A stretch of DNA of 64,000 bases from Phocoena phocoena (GCF_963924675.1 NC_089228.1:93278894-93342893), one strand, 5' to 3'; numbered from the stretch's first letter, positions 11,392 to 24,345 are shown. Notes: generated by a model not told the origin, from the sequence alone. Program-made: numbers and translations.

Positions 11392-13224
11392 AATACTAGT
11401 GATGTGGCTGAGATAGTAAGGTATTTAATAAGAGTTTAAATTCAAAAGTGCACCACTAACTCTTTTCAAGTTAAATGATTAAGAGTAAAAGCGAGTTTTC
11501 CTAAATGTTCTCTAAACGCCTACAATTTGGCTATGATACAAGGAAGTATATTAACATTTGTATTTATGGTCAATCTGCGGATTAAGTATCTCAAAAATGC
11601 ATTCTGGAACGTTTTGATTAATTGTTTAGTGGATTGGCTACTAAATTAAATACCTTGTATATTGACACATCCTCTGTATCGGCATAAGATTATGTAAAAG
11701 TTACTAATGACACATTCTGAGATTGTATACCAAGCTCAAATCTAGCTCGAGTTCCCTTGATATTCAAGGCTAAGTTCAAGAATAACCATTTCTAAGATAC
11801 TCTTCTTTTCATCTTGATATTATATATTATCATGTCAGTATTTTTGAATCCCTCCTTTTTTTCATTTTAATCACTCAGATAGCGTTACATATCTGAGCTT
11901 ACAATAAAATCACTGGCAGCAGAAATCCTTCCTTCTAACTGTCCTCCACCCTCAGCCAGGTACTTCCGAATGTCCTTTTGATCAGCTGTTCCCAGGGGGG
12001 GCCGATGGGTTTGGGATTCCAGAAGAGACTAAACATCTTCCCTAATCTAGTCATTAATCATTAATTGCTTTAATAGTTTAAAATTTATGCAAAGACAGTT
12101 CATCCATAATTATGCATGTATTATACCTTTGGGCATATGAAATGTGAGACAATTTTCTATAACTTCTAAGGGCAAGGTAACAGATGATTTTTCAGACATT
12201 TTCCCAGAGGCTACCTTGTTGTTTTTCCTTGTTTTTCAAGGAAATAATTTTTAAACTTATTTCCCTTAGGAAGTACCCCAGGGGCCTCAAAGGACATTAG
12301 GGATGGTAAAAGCAGGTATTATGTTTAATCTTTCTACTCACCTCACACGGAGCAGTGAAACTGTTTCTAATAGTGCTTGCCTCATAATGTTTGGGGGCTA
12401 CCAAGAGCGAAACACTGATAGAAAACTATTGCTTTAAGGCTACCTATAGTGTATCTCTAGATCCCTTGGAAGGTATATTGAAATTCTCAGAAGCCATGTC
12501 AAAACAAGTTTAAGTCACTTTGTTTTGTGTGGTTATTGGTTGGACGTGTTATTAGGACCAGGGCTTTGAGTTTTCTTTTCACCCAGTATGACAGCACATT
12601 TCAAATCACTTTTCTCCAGGTTGCTGAAAAATCACTAGCTAGTAAAGTGGTGAATCATTTCCAATTACAGTCTAAGCCAGCAATTTCCTTTGTACCAAGG
12701 ACATTGTTTCCTATCACCACTCCTAAAGCTGCCAGCTTTTGTTTCTTTGCAAGGAACAAGCTAAAAAGAATTAACAAATGCTTTTCTGTTTCCGCATTCC
12801 TGCTCCATCCCATGAGAGCCCAAACAAAGTACATCACATGTACGTAACATGGAAACTTTATTTTCCAGGAACAACTTTGGTTAAATTTTGACATTGCACA
12901 CGGACTTACTAGAGCAAGATGTGTTATTTACTTAACACATCCTTAAAAATATTACCAAACCTTATTTGGTTATGAGGCCTGATCAAATGCCCTCCTTATT
13001 AAGATTTAATCTACTTCATTTAACTCTGATTTTATAAAGAACGCTTAAGACATTTTTATTAAATAATTTTTATGACAATATCTAGAGTCTATTACTATTA
13101 TTTAGCAACAAAGGAAGACATTTATCCTTACAAAATGAAGTACACCACCCATCCACTGTTAATTTCCACACATTTATCTTGTGGACTTTTTAAAAAATTA
13201 GAACTTGAGAAGGAACTTGGCGGA
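11392..13224. other. No gene or clear repeat seen
   Basis: A 1.8-kb AT-rich stretch with no recognisable transposon. The 106-codon plus frame (12527-12847) and the 79-codon minus frame opposite it have no recognisable domain. A block of unique sequence such as this could hold conserved non-coding DNA, but nothing in it proves so. Confidence 0.45.
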
Positions 13225-13385
13225 TATGAGTCAGTGTAATGAACTAGAAAGAATACAGCATTTGTAGTTAGAAGACTGGGTTTTCAATCCCAGTTCTGTT
13301 ACATGTCAGCTATGTGGTCTTGGGCATATAAATCCTTTGACCTTTCTGAGTTTTTCCTTATCCATTAAATGGAAACGACAATTCC
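13225..13385 (+). mobile_element. MIR SINE, decayed
   Basis: 'agaagactgggttttcaatccc', 'agctatgtggtcttgggcat' and 'cctttctgagtttttcctta' follow the order of the MIR core. Both ends are eroded. Confidence 0.65.
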
Positions 13386-13823
13386 TGCTTTTCACTTCCT
13401 CCCACAGACAAGGGGCAAACGTGGCATGGTATGTATTGATAGAACTGTGACAATTCAAAGTTGCCCCACCAGCCTTTTTCTCAACTCTCCTGACTTATCC
13501 AGCTGGGTCTCCAGTGGCTCTCAGCACACTCAGAAGTTCAACAGCACCCTTGCCCATGTGTCACCTTCTTGGTTTAGAAGAGAAATATGCAGGCCTGTCA
13601 TGGAATTAACCGTTTATTCTTATTCACTGATGATTTCAGACAAGTAATTCTGAGAGTCCCCACAGGGCTTAATAAAATTTGAAAACAGAAAAGTCTTCCA
13701 AACATAATTATCTTCTAAACGTAATTCACTTATGAAAAACCGCCACGTCCCCGCTAAGTCCTGTTATCAGTCACGGCACTCTGTCATTCAACAGAATGTC
13801 TCTGCAAAAGTCATTTCATAGAA

Positions 13824-13827
<4 letters not shown>

Positions 13828-13890
<63 letters not shown>
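13828..13890. repeat. (TC)n(AC)n compound microsatellite
   Basis: About 13 TC units run directly into about 18 CA/AC units, uninterrupted. Such pure compound dinucleotide tracts are likely to be length-polymorphic. Confidence 0.97.
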
Positions 13891-13892
<2 letters not shown>

Positions 13893-14776
13893 GACTTTCT
13901 ACATCATGTTGGTAACTATTAATGGTTGGATAATGAATTCCTTTTAAAATTCTTAACCATTCCTTATAAATAAGCTCGGTAAAGCCAAATTTTAATAACA
14001 TTTTTATTCATTCCGATCATATCTACTTCATGGTGTAAGGCTTTATGAAGAGTCAGAAATTATCTGAGAAATGCAAGATATACAGATATAGATACATACA
14101 CACATACAATTTAGTAATTTGAAGTGATTTACCTAAGTTGGTTATATTAAGCAAATTATTATCACAAGTCTGTGATAATCATTATCACCATCACTTTATA
14201 CATTATAGACCCAAAGTCATTGAGACCAAGCACATTTTAAAAATTTTTGGTTGAACTTTTACTGTCTGTAAAACTGAAAAGACCCATGAGATGTCCTATT
14301 TTTCGACAAACTAGTTGTAGCCTGTTGTGATCAATGACAGATGTATTTGGCTGTTTCTCTGCTCCTAACCAAAGGCAACTGCGTTTTCCCACGTGTTCCC
14401 AGTATTAGCCCCCATGGTGGCTTTTTCTATTTATTTTAATTTAAAAAATGCATTTCCATTTAGAACATATCTTGATGGCACAGTGATATGCAGCTCTGAG
14501 CACTCCTGGGGAGCAGAAACAGCCTCTGAAGACCAGGAGCCTGAATCCACACGCCAAAGGGTGGGAGGTGCTGCAATTCCTAGCAAATGTGAGGACTAGG
14601 TACGAGCCCCCGCCTTGCCCACTCCCTCCCCCTCTAGCAATGCCATCTAGGTTGAAAATGGGTTACGGCAAATGTCAAGGAAAGTCTACAAATGGGCTAC
14701 ATGTGGAGCAGTCTCATGTTGCCATGGTAATAGGAAGACAGGGAGGGGGCATTAAAAGCTACTATTTTTGATTCTT
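13891..14776. other. No gene or clear repeat seen
   Basis: Unassigned sequence. The short frames at 14393-14771 (67-68 codons) overlap in different phases and are not credible. Confidence 0.4.
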
Positions 14777-16026
14777 AGACTGTTGTAGTAGCAATTGTCA
14801 AAGTCATCTCTGTGCCTCCCTTCACCTCCCTTACAGCCCTCCCAAAGTACAGGGGCCTGTTTAACTGTTGCCAAAGCTTAGTTGATAGATTCTCCATCAG
14901 CTGTCTGAAAACTAAAAGATCAACCCATTGTTCCTTCTACCTGACCCCTAGCTACAAACATGATTTCTTCCCTGACTTGGCTGATTTGATTGAATTTTTT
15001 TTGACAGTAGCAATACACAGGGTAGGACCTACTCACTTATGCTATCAGGAACAAAATTAATTGTTTGGTAAGCAATTAGTTAAATTTATGGATTGGCAGC
15101 ACAATTTTGCCCGAGTAGAGCATCATTGTTGTCTATCCCATCATCCATATAGACCAGGTTCTACAAATCTCAGCATTTGTACATTAGCACAAAGGCTAAT
15201 TCCTCTGGCATATGAGGTGGATGGGACTGCCGGTTCCCTCCCCCTTCCTACCTTCTCACTACTTTTGTAAGTAGCTCTGTATCACCATAAGTGAGTCAGT
15301 TATCAATGCATTGCCTCTTCACTCCAAATGCGTCCTTCAGTACCTGCTCTGCCATAATGGACCGGACCCTAAGCTTTTCTCCTTTACATTGAATGTGATA
15401 TAAGCTTTGTCAATAGAGGGCACTGCAAGGACACTGCAGGATGTAGGAGGTTTCTCTTCCAGGTTCTGGTCACTGCACTTTGCTTTTCTTGTTCCTATTG
15501 CACGGCCTTTTAGTGGGGCATGTGTGAGGGCACAACTGGTGGTGTTCTGCCCCAGCTGCATATCTGCAGTCCCTCAATGACTTTGTAGCCCTGCCTGGGC
15601 CCGGTGACCACCTTCTCATGGCCTTTCCAATGTGGACACCCAGCAATCCAGGCCGTGTGCTCACAGTGGTACCCCTACTCTCTCTGCATCTGCCCACCTT
15701 GTTGTGCACCTGCCCCAATTACCTGCACCTCAGAGGGATGTTTCCTACTTGTCTGGCACCTACAGACCAGCTCTAGAACTGGCAGCCCAGCAAAGTTCTC
15801 CGCTACCCAGTGGGCTTCAGCTACGCCTTCTGAGCCTCAGGCTTGGGGAAGGCACCGTCACAAGTTTGTCCTTCCTCGGATACTCTCCCTCAGCCCTATA
15901 GTACCCTTTAGAGTTATCTTTACATTTTTATAGTTACGCTATCACTACTTAATAATTCTTTACAGTAAATTTCCCCTGCTTAAATTACTGTGTGCTTTCT
16001 GTCTCCTGATTGGAATCCAACTGATA
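14777..16026 (+). mobile_element. Possible LTR/ERV relic
   Basis: The block is uneven in composition: GC-rich in the middle (15500-15870) and with many TG/CA pairs that suggest lost CpGs. It ends 'gtctcctgattggaatccaactgatacac', which resembles the 3' ends of mammalian LTRs ('...ctgactgatac'). No flanking duplication or internal region was found, and I cannot name a family. The overlapping open frames at 15604-15933 fall inside this block and are probably chance. Confidence 0.35.
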
Positions 16027-16311
16027 CACCCCCTTCCCAAATGACCATCAGTTTGATCACCAACTGTAATCTCACTCCCTTCCTGGACTCATTCTGTATC
16101 CACCAAGGCTCCAGGGAATTGGTCAGAAAGAGTTTGGTACAATCAATGAATGTGTCTACGTAATGGTTTTGCAGCCTTTCAAAAAGTGATGCCCACCCCT
16201 CTCTTTGTGAATAATGACTTCTCCAGGTAAAATGGATAAAAACAAATTGGTTAAAAACAACACTCCTCCTTGAAAGAGACACTATTTCAGCCCCTAAGAA
16301 ACTCTTCTTTA

Positions 16312-16344
16312 GTCAACTACACTTCAGTTAAAAAGAAAGAAGGA
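16312..16344 (+). mobile_element. 33-bp micro-insertion of LINE-1 3' end
   Basis: A 33-bp insert starting 'gtcaactacacttcagtta' then an A/G-rich tail sits between perfect 16-bp repeats AAGAAACTCTTCTTTA at 16296-16311 and 16345-16360. The first 18 bases match the extreme 3' end of the L1 lineage at 9031 and 39061 ('atcaactatacttcaat'). This is a canonical but extremely 5'-truncated target-primed insertion. Confidence 0.8.
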
Positions 16345-16360
16345 AAGAAACTCTTCTTTA

Positions 16361-18110
16361 CCTAGAAGGATATATAGAGCCAATTCATGGTATGGTTTTT
16401 CCCATTGTTAACGTTGATGAACTCCAGCTGAACATACAGACTCTATTAGTCTAAAGCAACTAAATAACTGTGGGGTTTGTTTTTTTTTTAATGAGAAGGG
16501 TTTGTAGGTGTCAGGTGAGCAATTGTGGCTTCCATTAGCCAAAGACATTGTGAGTATAGAGGCTAAAAGACGTCATCTTGCTTACTGTGATCCTTTCCAT
16601 AAAATTGGTCAGTATCACAGCCTCCACTTCTGACTGACGGTTATACATTAATGAATTGGTACAAAGAAAGTATTAATCAGCTTTCCAGATAGCGAGCTCT
16701 TTCCAAAGCAGCTCCCAATTTGAAGAATCCATTTTCTTTTGTGACACTGAAAGCTATTTGATTTTCAGAGCATTTTCCTACCTAATGGCATAAAGATTGA
16801 AACTGAATTTTTTAATAATGTGCTTTAATTAGAAGGAACTTTTTAATAAAATGAATGGTAAGAGCTTTTTACAGAAAGGAAAATCAATTTGAAAATAAAT
16901 TGTTCCCATCAGATCTTGTTGTGAATGGCGTGTTGTTACTGGGAACAGAGTAAGATTATTCAGGGCAAAATCACCCTGGAATCATGGACATATTAGGAAC
17001 AAGCTTCCATTAGCAACAGTTGTCTTGGAAGGTGCAGAGTCAATGAAAGTTTTTGCCTTGTAAAATGGATAGCTTTTGAAAAAAAAATTGAAAATTAAAC
17101 AAAAAAAAGTTCATTAGATTTGGACCTTGTATCTCTCCTTAGGGATGTAGTTTATATGTAATGGAGTCATGATCACTTATGTAGATAACAAAATTCCAGA
17201 AAAAAAAAATCTCCTCAAACCCCTCCTGCCATTGTGAACAGAGCACTCCCATTAAAAGACCCATTCCTTTGGACCTTTAGAGGTTTGGGATGTTCAAGAG
17301 TTGCTTATTAAAATGCAGATATTTCTAACAGGAATGACCCTTTAAGTTTCTGTAAGCCAACTTTATCACAGAGACGTCTTTGGAGCTGCATTGTAATCAT
17401 GACAGGTCCACAAGTATGGACACAAGCTAGATTTCTGGTGAGTTTTAGAGGTACCGGAAGAGTAAGTACTCATAGTTCTACAGCACTTTGTTGTTATAGG
17501 CTCACTGACATTGTCTTGTTCAGGAAGAATTGCTTGAAACATACATAGTTCATCCATTCTCCCAGGTGGGCAAGCCAGATCATCAAAGTAGAAGATACTT
17601 CAAAATACATTCCAGGCAACTTCTACATGTTTTGTTTTGTTTTTCTGGTTGTGTTTACTCTGGTGTAATGCCATCAAAAATCAATACAACAGACAGCCCT
17701 ATGAAGCTCATCCTCACATTAACTGTAAGACCCTTGCCAAAGATTTTGCCATTACTTCATACACTGTCTTCTTTACATGGAAAAATTTCCTGCCTGGTCT
17801 TGGAACAAATGATATTTGGCAGTTCTCTTGGACAACTGGTTCCTTTTTTATATTATGAATGCTGTGAAGCAGTCTGTAGACAAGATTTCCTTTTTTCTGT
17901 CCCACTCATATTTTAATTCTCATTTGTCTTCGTTATGTGTTTCCACCTTTGTTTTCCTTTCATCTTTTATCTGGGTTTTTAATTTATGCTACATTTGTGA
18001 ATAGTATATGTGTAAGTATGTGCATCTGTATGTGACGTGTATGATTATGTGCATGTGTCTTTAACAGAGCCTTATGTATAAGCTACCTTAAATAATTGTC
18101 AGAGCAAAGT
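16361..18110. other. No gene or clear repeat seen
   Basis: A 1.75-kb AT-rich stretch without a recognisable transposon. The 128-codon plus frame at 17530-17916 overlaps other frames and has no recognisable motif. Bases 16680-16990 are AT-rich with homeodomain-like TTTAATTAG motifs; see findings. Confidence 0.45.
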
Positions 18111-18114
18111 ATAT

Positions 18115-18310
18115 TCAAAACACATAAACAACTGGTTTCATTTAATTCTCACACAACCATTTAAGGTGGGTATAATTGTGCTTTTGATTTTAAAAATGAG
18201 TAAAACTTAAAGCTGTAAAATACCTTATCAGTGTCGTGAAACTGGCATGTAACAGAGCTAGTCTGAAGCACATTTTCTTTTTTGTTTTTAATTCAAAAGC
18301 CCATGCTTTC
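18115..18310 (-). mobile_element. MIR SINE, decayed
   Basis: 'catttaattctcacacaacc', 'aaggtgggtataattgtgc' and 'taacagagctagtctgaag' follow the reverse MIR order, with heavy divergence. Confidence 0.55.
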
Positions 18311-19899
18311 CCTCCCATACTTAACATCATGTTGAAGGAGAAAAAGATACTAAAGAAGATAATAGAAGTTCACAATTTTCCCTAGAAAGAGTCACTTCCC
18401 AAGTTCACTGTACAAACAGAATGCTTAAATAAATGCAATTAAACTATCCTGACTCTTAGAGTAAACTATTCCAAAATCAGCCTATTGGACCCATCCTAGG
18501 TAAGCCCCCATAGTGGGGCCACTTGGGTGGTCAGCCTGTATTCAGTAGAACCCAAATTTACCAAGACACTCAAGGAACCTCCCTCAGTACTTGTGAATGA
18601 GTTGGTTTCATTATCTCTTCTTTAAACCCTGCACTCAGAGGCTTGGGAATTGCATTTACGTGTGTTGACGCTGATTAGCTGGCATGACCTCTTTCTTTTC
18701 AACATATAAAGCATAAAACTTCAATCCCCAAAGCTCTTTGTACATTTGTTTTTAATGAGTATGTTCCCTGATCAAACAATCAAATCACAAGCTCATCCAG
18801 AGAAGCCTGGAATCCAAACAAGATGCCAGATAAAAAGTATGAGAAAAAAATAACCTGAGTGAATAGTTCTCTAGCTGTCAAGATCAGTTACAGGTACTTG
18901 TTATCTTAAGAAATATACAGATACATGAAGGCTACCAATCACATCTCTTATTTCATCTTTATCTCTGTGAATGTGGGATTTGGTTGCAGGCAAGGGGAAA
19001 AGCTTGATAAAAATGTTTTTGGCCTTGTGATTGCGTGGTCCTTATTTTCAAGGCTCATAAATTCCCATATGCTAGATATCTAATTAGTGTTACAATCTAA
19101 CTTAAAAGAACTGGCTATTAACTTAGGACCAAATGGCTCCTAGAGGGTGAGGGATGGGTGGAGTTTAAAATAGCATTCAGTCAAATAAAGGGTGGTCTGC
19201 TCTGATTGCCCTCTGGAGGAGGGTTGAACTTGGACTCATATCCTGAGGTAGAAGGTACCTTAGTCATCTAGCTCAAATCTCAGTAACATCCCCCAAATGC
19301 CTCTCTTAATTCTGCTTGAAACTCCCCATCTTCCAAAGCACCTCTTCCACTTTCAAGACATCCCAACTGCCCAAGACTTCCAATCACAACACAGGCAGGT
19401 CTATTACCTAGAAGTAAACGCCCCTGGCAGTAGAGTACTCTCCCATAAAAACCTCTAAAGGACCTTTCCTTTGCTGTTGTGGAGTAACTGGGAATAATCA
19501 AAACAGTCAAATGTCTCCATCTGAAAGATGGCTGAAATGTCACTCAGGCAGGTCATTTACTGTAGTTCAACAGACTCTTCTGAAGAATGGATGGACATGT
19601 ACCCTAAGCTGTCTTTGGGGTGCTGGGGTCTCCACACGGGGGGAGAGAATGACTATAATGTTCAGTTAGCAGTCCCTTATGTTTCTGTATTGTTTCTAAA
19701 GGAAATTATGAGCACCATACTCCCGACAAATGGGACCTGCAGCCTCTCCCTGAGCCACTTTAACAACAGTAGAAGGTTTTCCCCTCCTGTTTCTCCTGAT
19801 CCACTTCCTTTTTTGGACCTCAGATGCATCATTTAAATTAATCATAATCCCTGGTTCATGACACACCAACATCACTGGTTCAAACATGGCTTCCTCTTA
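18311..19899. other. No gene or clear repeat seen
   Basis: Unassigned. 'aaggtaccttagtcatctagctc' near 19252 recalls MIR/L2-type sequence but is too short to call. The opposed frames at 19280-19543 and 19528-19836 carry no recognisable domain. Confidence 0.4.
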
Positions 19900-20785
19900 C
19901 ATTTTTTAAATTTATTTATTCACTTATTAATATAATATAATAAACATTCATGAGCCTACCATCCAACACAAAAACTAGAGTATTGATATTAATTGTATGT
20001 ACTTACCTATATGCTCTGTATTCTTCCTATCTCCCAACCTTCCCTCCCCCAAGATAACTAATATATTGTTGATCATTCTCTTGTTTTTACATATCTCTAG
20101 TTTATTACATACATATGTGTTCCCAACATATGTTGTTTAGTTTTACTTTTTAACTTTATAAAAAGGATATCATACTGTAGTTAATATTCTAGGTTTACTT
20201 TTTTCACTGCATGTTTAATTTCTCAGGCTCATCCAGATGGCTACTTGTAGTTCATTTGTTTTCACTGCTATATAATAGTCCATTGTGTACATGTACCTTT
20301 ATTTATTCTCCTGTCAGTGGACACTTGGCTTGTTTCTGAGATTTTGCTATCGCAAATAGTGCTTCTATGTCTATTCTTATACATGTGTAGAATCCAGCAG
20401 AATTGCTGGATTATATGGTATGTGAATATTCAATTTTCCAAGGTAATACCAAACTTTTCCAAAGCAGTCGTAACAATTTACACTCCTGCCAACAATGTAT
20501 AAGAAATTCTACTGATCCACATGCCCTCCAATACTTGCATCATCAAACATGTTTTTTCTTACATAAAATGCCCGTTTATGACTTTTGTCCATTTTCTTAC
20601 TGTATTATTTATTCGATTTTATGTAGGCACTCTTTATATATTGTTGATATTAGTACTTTTTCAGTTGTATGTGTTAAAATCTTCTCCCAAATTGTAAGTA
20701 TTTTCGTTATGGCATCTTTTGACAAACAGATGTTCCTATTTTTAATATAGTCAAATCCATCTTTTCTGTCTTGTTTAAAACTCCT
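19900..20785 (-). mobile_element. Old LINE-1 3' region
   Basis: The segment preserves the reverse of the L1 ORF2 end in order: 'tatataatagtccattgtgta', 'gtcagtggacacttggcttg', 'aatccagcagaattgctgg', 'caatttacactcctgccaac'. It differs from the younger L1 copies at many positions; L1M-like. Confidence 0.75.
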
Positions 20786-20799
20786 TACCTCTCCCAAGT

Positions 20800-21176
20800 C
20801 ATGATGAATGCTGTAATGAGCCACCCAGATCCCTGTTCAAACATGAGAGACTCCTTAGCTGAGGAGACCTCTCTCCCAAGGTCATGCTGCCTTCCTGGGG
20901 CAGCCTGGGCCCACTGATTGAAGCATAGGTCTTATACAGGCTGAGCCCTTTCACTCAAACTCAGAATAGCTCTCAAAGAACATCCCATGTCCAAGTCTCT
21001 CTGTAGGATCAGTTGAAGCTTCCAATGAGACAACATCCCTGCTCTCCTCCCTTTGCACAATCCTGCTTCCTTCCCTTCCACAATTATTGATCCCAAGAAC
21101 ACTGCCTAATAACTTCCTACAGCTAATCTCTGAGTCTGCCTCCCAGGAAGTTCACCTGCAACAAGGGATCAAAAGA
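20800..21176 (+). mobile_element. LTR-like block
   Basis: Ordered phrases such as 'gaggagacctctctcccaag', 'ctgccttcctggggcagcct', 'cactcaaactcagaatagct', 'actgcctaataacttcctac' (a decayed AATAAA) and 'ctctgagtctgcctcccagg' resemble the U3-R-U5 layout of an old mammalian LTR. I recognise the pattern but cannot name the subfamily. Confidence 0.45.
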
Positions 21177-21192
21177 TAAACACCTAGTTTTT

Positions 21193-22533
21193 TTTTAATA
21201 TATATATCTTTATTGGAGTATAATTGTGTTACAATGTTGTATTAGTTTCTGCTGTACAACAAAGTGAATCAGCTAAAAGTATACATATATCCCCATATCC
21301 CTCCCTCTTGAGCCTCCCTACCACCCTCCCTGTCCCACCCCTCTAGGTGGTCACAAAGCACCGAGCTGATCTCCCTGTGCTCTGTGGCTGCTTCCCACTA
21401 GCTATCTATTTTACATTTGGTAGTGTATATGTCGGTGCTACTCTTTCACTTCGTCCCAGCTTACCCTTCCCCGCCCCATGTCCTCAAGTCCATTCACTGC
21501 GTCTGCATCTTCATTCCTGCCCTGCCACTTGGTTCATCAATACTGTTTTTTTAGATTCCATATATGTGCATTAGCATACGGCATTTGTTTTTCTCTTTCT
21601 GACTTACTTCACTGTGTATGACAGACTCTAGGTCCATCCACCTGATTACAAATAACTCAGTTTTGTTGCTTTTTATGGCTGAGTAATATTCCATTGTATA
21701 TATATGTGCCACATCTTCTTTATCCATTCATCTATCGATGGACACTTAGGTTGCTTCCATGTCCTGGCTATTGTAAATAGAGCTGCAGTGGACATTGTGG
21801 CACATGACTCTTTTTGAATTATGGTTTTCTCAGGGCATATGCCCAGTAGTGGGATTGCTGGGTCATATGGTAGTTCTGTTTGTAGTTTTTAAGGAACCTC
21901 CATATTGTTCTCCATAGTGGCTCTATCAATTTACATTCCCACCATCAGTGCAAGAGGGTTCCCTTTTCTCCACACCCTCTCCAGCATGTATTACTTGTAC
22001 ATTTTTTGATGATGGCCATTCTGACTGGTGTGAGGTGACACCTCATTGCAGTTTTGATTTGCATTTCTCTAATGATTAGTGGTGTGAAGCATCCTTTCAT
22101 GTGTTTGTTGGCCATCTGTCCTCTTTGGAGAAATGTCTGTTTAGGTCTTCTGCCCATTTTTGGATTGGGTTGTTTGTTTTTCTGATGTTGAGCTGCATGA
22201 GCTGCTTGTATATTTTGGAGATTAATCCTTTGTTAGTTGCTTCATTTGCAAATATTTTCTCCCATTCTGAGGGTTGTCTTTTCATCTTGTTTATGGTTTC
22301 CTTGGCTGTGCAAAAGCTTTTAAGTTTCATTAGGTCCCATTTGTTTATTTTTGATTTTATTTCCATTACTCTAGGAGGTGGGTCAAAAAAGATCTTGCTG
22401 TGATTTATGTCAAAGAGTGTTCTGCCTATGTTTTCCTGTAAGAGTTTTATAGTGTCTGGCCTTACATTTAGGTCTTTAATCCATTTTGAGTTTATAAGAA
22501 TTAAATTAGAACATTTCCTAACACCATACACAA
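21193..22533 (-). mobile_element. Younger LINE-1, 5' truncated, with tiny 5' inversion
   Basis: A T run (the A tail) and a 3' UTR ('tattggagtataattgtgtt') lead into reversed ORF2 up to 22495. The next 38 bases, 22496-22533 ('aagaattaaattagaacatt...'), are L1 in the opposite orientation and are the directly adjoining ORF2 segment, as expected from twin priming. A 15-bp TSD, AAACACCTAGTTTTT, lies at 21178-21192 and 22534-22548. The minus-strand frames at 21945-22157 and 22097-22531 are remnants of the ORF2 C-terminus. Confidence 0.93.
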
Positions 22534-22548
22534 AAACACCTAGTTTTT

Positions 22549-23689
22549 ACTCCTCCTCACAAATCCTCTGCTTAGCAACTGCACCTATTAGAATTTTCTT
22601 ATCCTGAAGCACAGCTAACGCCCTAGTAATCTCTTGTCCTTGTTTCTACTTTTTGAAACCAAACAGAAGGAATCTATTCCCTCTTCCTCACGACATTTTA
22701 AATTAGATGAGGACAGCTATCCTGTGCCCACTAAAGCTTCTCTTTTCCAGGCCGAACAAAAGTCCAGTTTTCTTCCATTGTCCCTAATGGGACAGGGTCT
22801 CCAGTCTTGTCTCCATCCCTGTTGACCTCTCCAGTTCACTCATATCTCTTCGCTTACTACTTGATATATTGAAAGAGATCTTTGATGTACACCATATGCA
22901 ATATCAGAAACCCAGGTCCTGTCAAACCCTGGTACTTACTTCATACATGACCTTCATATAGAAAGAATTTGGAGCACTGAGAAGTTGAAGCCTGAGAAAG
23001 CAAATCACCCCAGGGCTGAAAAGGATCCTGTCAGGTCAACTCATCCACTCCGCTTGCTGGCAACTCAATCTGCTATAGCAGGGACCAAAAAATTGCCTTT
23101 TCTATTGGTTTCATTTTGTATCCAACTAAAATGGTTTACAGTCTCTCCTCCTCATTATCCCCAGTTCCTAGTAAATCTTTTCCGAAAATTAAGGGAAAGG
23201 AAAAGGCACATCTCCCGTTCAGTAGTAGCCCAAGATCATAGCTATTCTTTATGAATACCTTTTTTGAAAGAGCTAAAACATCACCTATTTCCCAAATGGG
23301 TATTGGAAAGATAATTGAGGCTTTAAAAGCTGGATTTAGAGGGTAAAGCATTGGTACCTGCTGCAGGCAATGTAGTCTTCAGCCTTTCTCACAATCTTGT
23401 CTATATTTCTCTCCCACCTGTGGGTCTTTCTCCCTTTGTCACCTTATACCCATGGTCTCCCAGAGCTTCTGCTCTGCTTCTTCTCAAATGCTCCAAACTA
23501 AAAAATGGCCTTTATTTTCTTCCCTCTCTTTCTAAAATCTCATGCAGTTCTCACTTAGGGTTCAACAAAAAGCTAGCCAGCCAAGCTAGTACAAGTGGCT
23601 GTGAAAGTAACTTTCCACCTGAACTTTTGCAGAGAAGTTCTCGTGTTTTAAATAAAAAAGAGGACTTTTCTCTGCTTATTAAAGAAATA
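22549..23689. other. No gene or clear repeat seen
   Basis: Unassigned. The 120-codon plus frame at 23351-23713 is serine- and leucine-rich with no recognisable domain, and its end runs into the L1 tail. Confidence 0.4.
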
Positions 23690-24345
23690 CATGTCTCCTA
23701 CTGGAAACACTGAAAAATACAGAAAATCATCACACACACACAGAAAAAAAAAAAATCCCATCACACTAAAATAGTAACTACTAACATTTTGGTGTGTATC
23801 CTTTCAATCTATTTTCTGTGTAACTATGTTTTTTCTTTTTAATTTTATGAATTGGGGTAATATTTTTTTGAAACTCACCATTTTCACTTAATATGTCAGA
23901 AATATTTTTTCATATCATTAAGTAGTATAGACTATCATTTTTAACAGCTACATTGCATTCTGTCATTGGGTGCTACATAATTTATTCTACCAAGTCCCCA
24001 TTGTTAGATTTTTGGTTGTCCTCCAATTCTATTATTTTAAGTAATTCTGCAATAAATATTCCTTAGATAAATCTTGATATTCATTCATATTTATTTCCTT
24101 AGAATAAATCCTTAGAAGTGAAATTTAAGACCGGACCGTGGGTAAATATTTCCAAGTAGTTCTCCAACTTACTCTGCTCCATGGCCAGCAATATTTTACA
24201 AATGCCTACCTATTTCCCCACACCCTCAATATCACTAGGTGTTACTGTAAAAAAATAAAATACTTTCCAGTTTGGTTGGAGGCAAGGGGCCATTTCTCTT
24301 CGTGGTGTTTATATTATATCTCATTTATTTTCTTTACTTACTGGT
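23690..24345 (-). mobile_element. Old LINE-1 3' end (L1ME-like)
   Basis: 'taacattttggtgtgtatcctt', 'ttaacagctacattgcattc', 'aataaatccttagaagtgaa' and 'ttccccacaccctcaatatc' follow the reverse of old L1M/L1ME 3' ends. A short CA run and A12 lie at its left border. Confidence 0.7.

Noticed and set aside
11126..11399. Repetitive proteins translated from 11.1 kb and 48.5 kb
   Set aside because: Products of the CHR-1 SINE internal units, not genes.
13816..14001. Open frame with Cys-Val and Arg-Glu repeats
   Set aside because: Translation of the (TC)n(AC)n microsatellite.
15604..15933. Overlapping 109- and 89-codon frames
   Set aside because: They lie in a GC-rich LTR-like block, overlap in different phases, and show no recognisable family.
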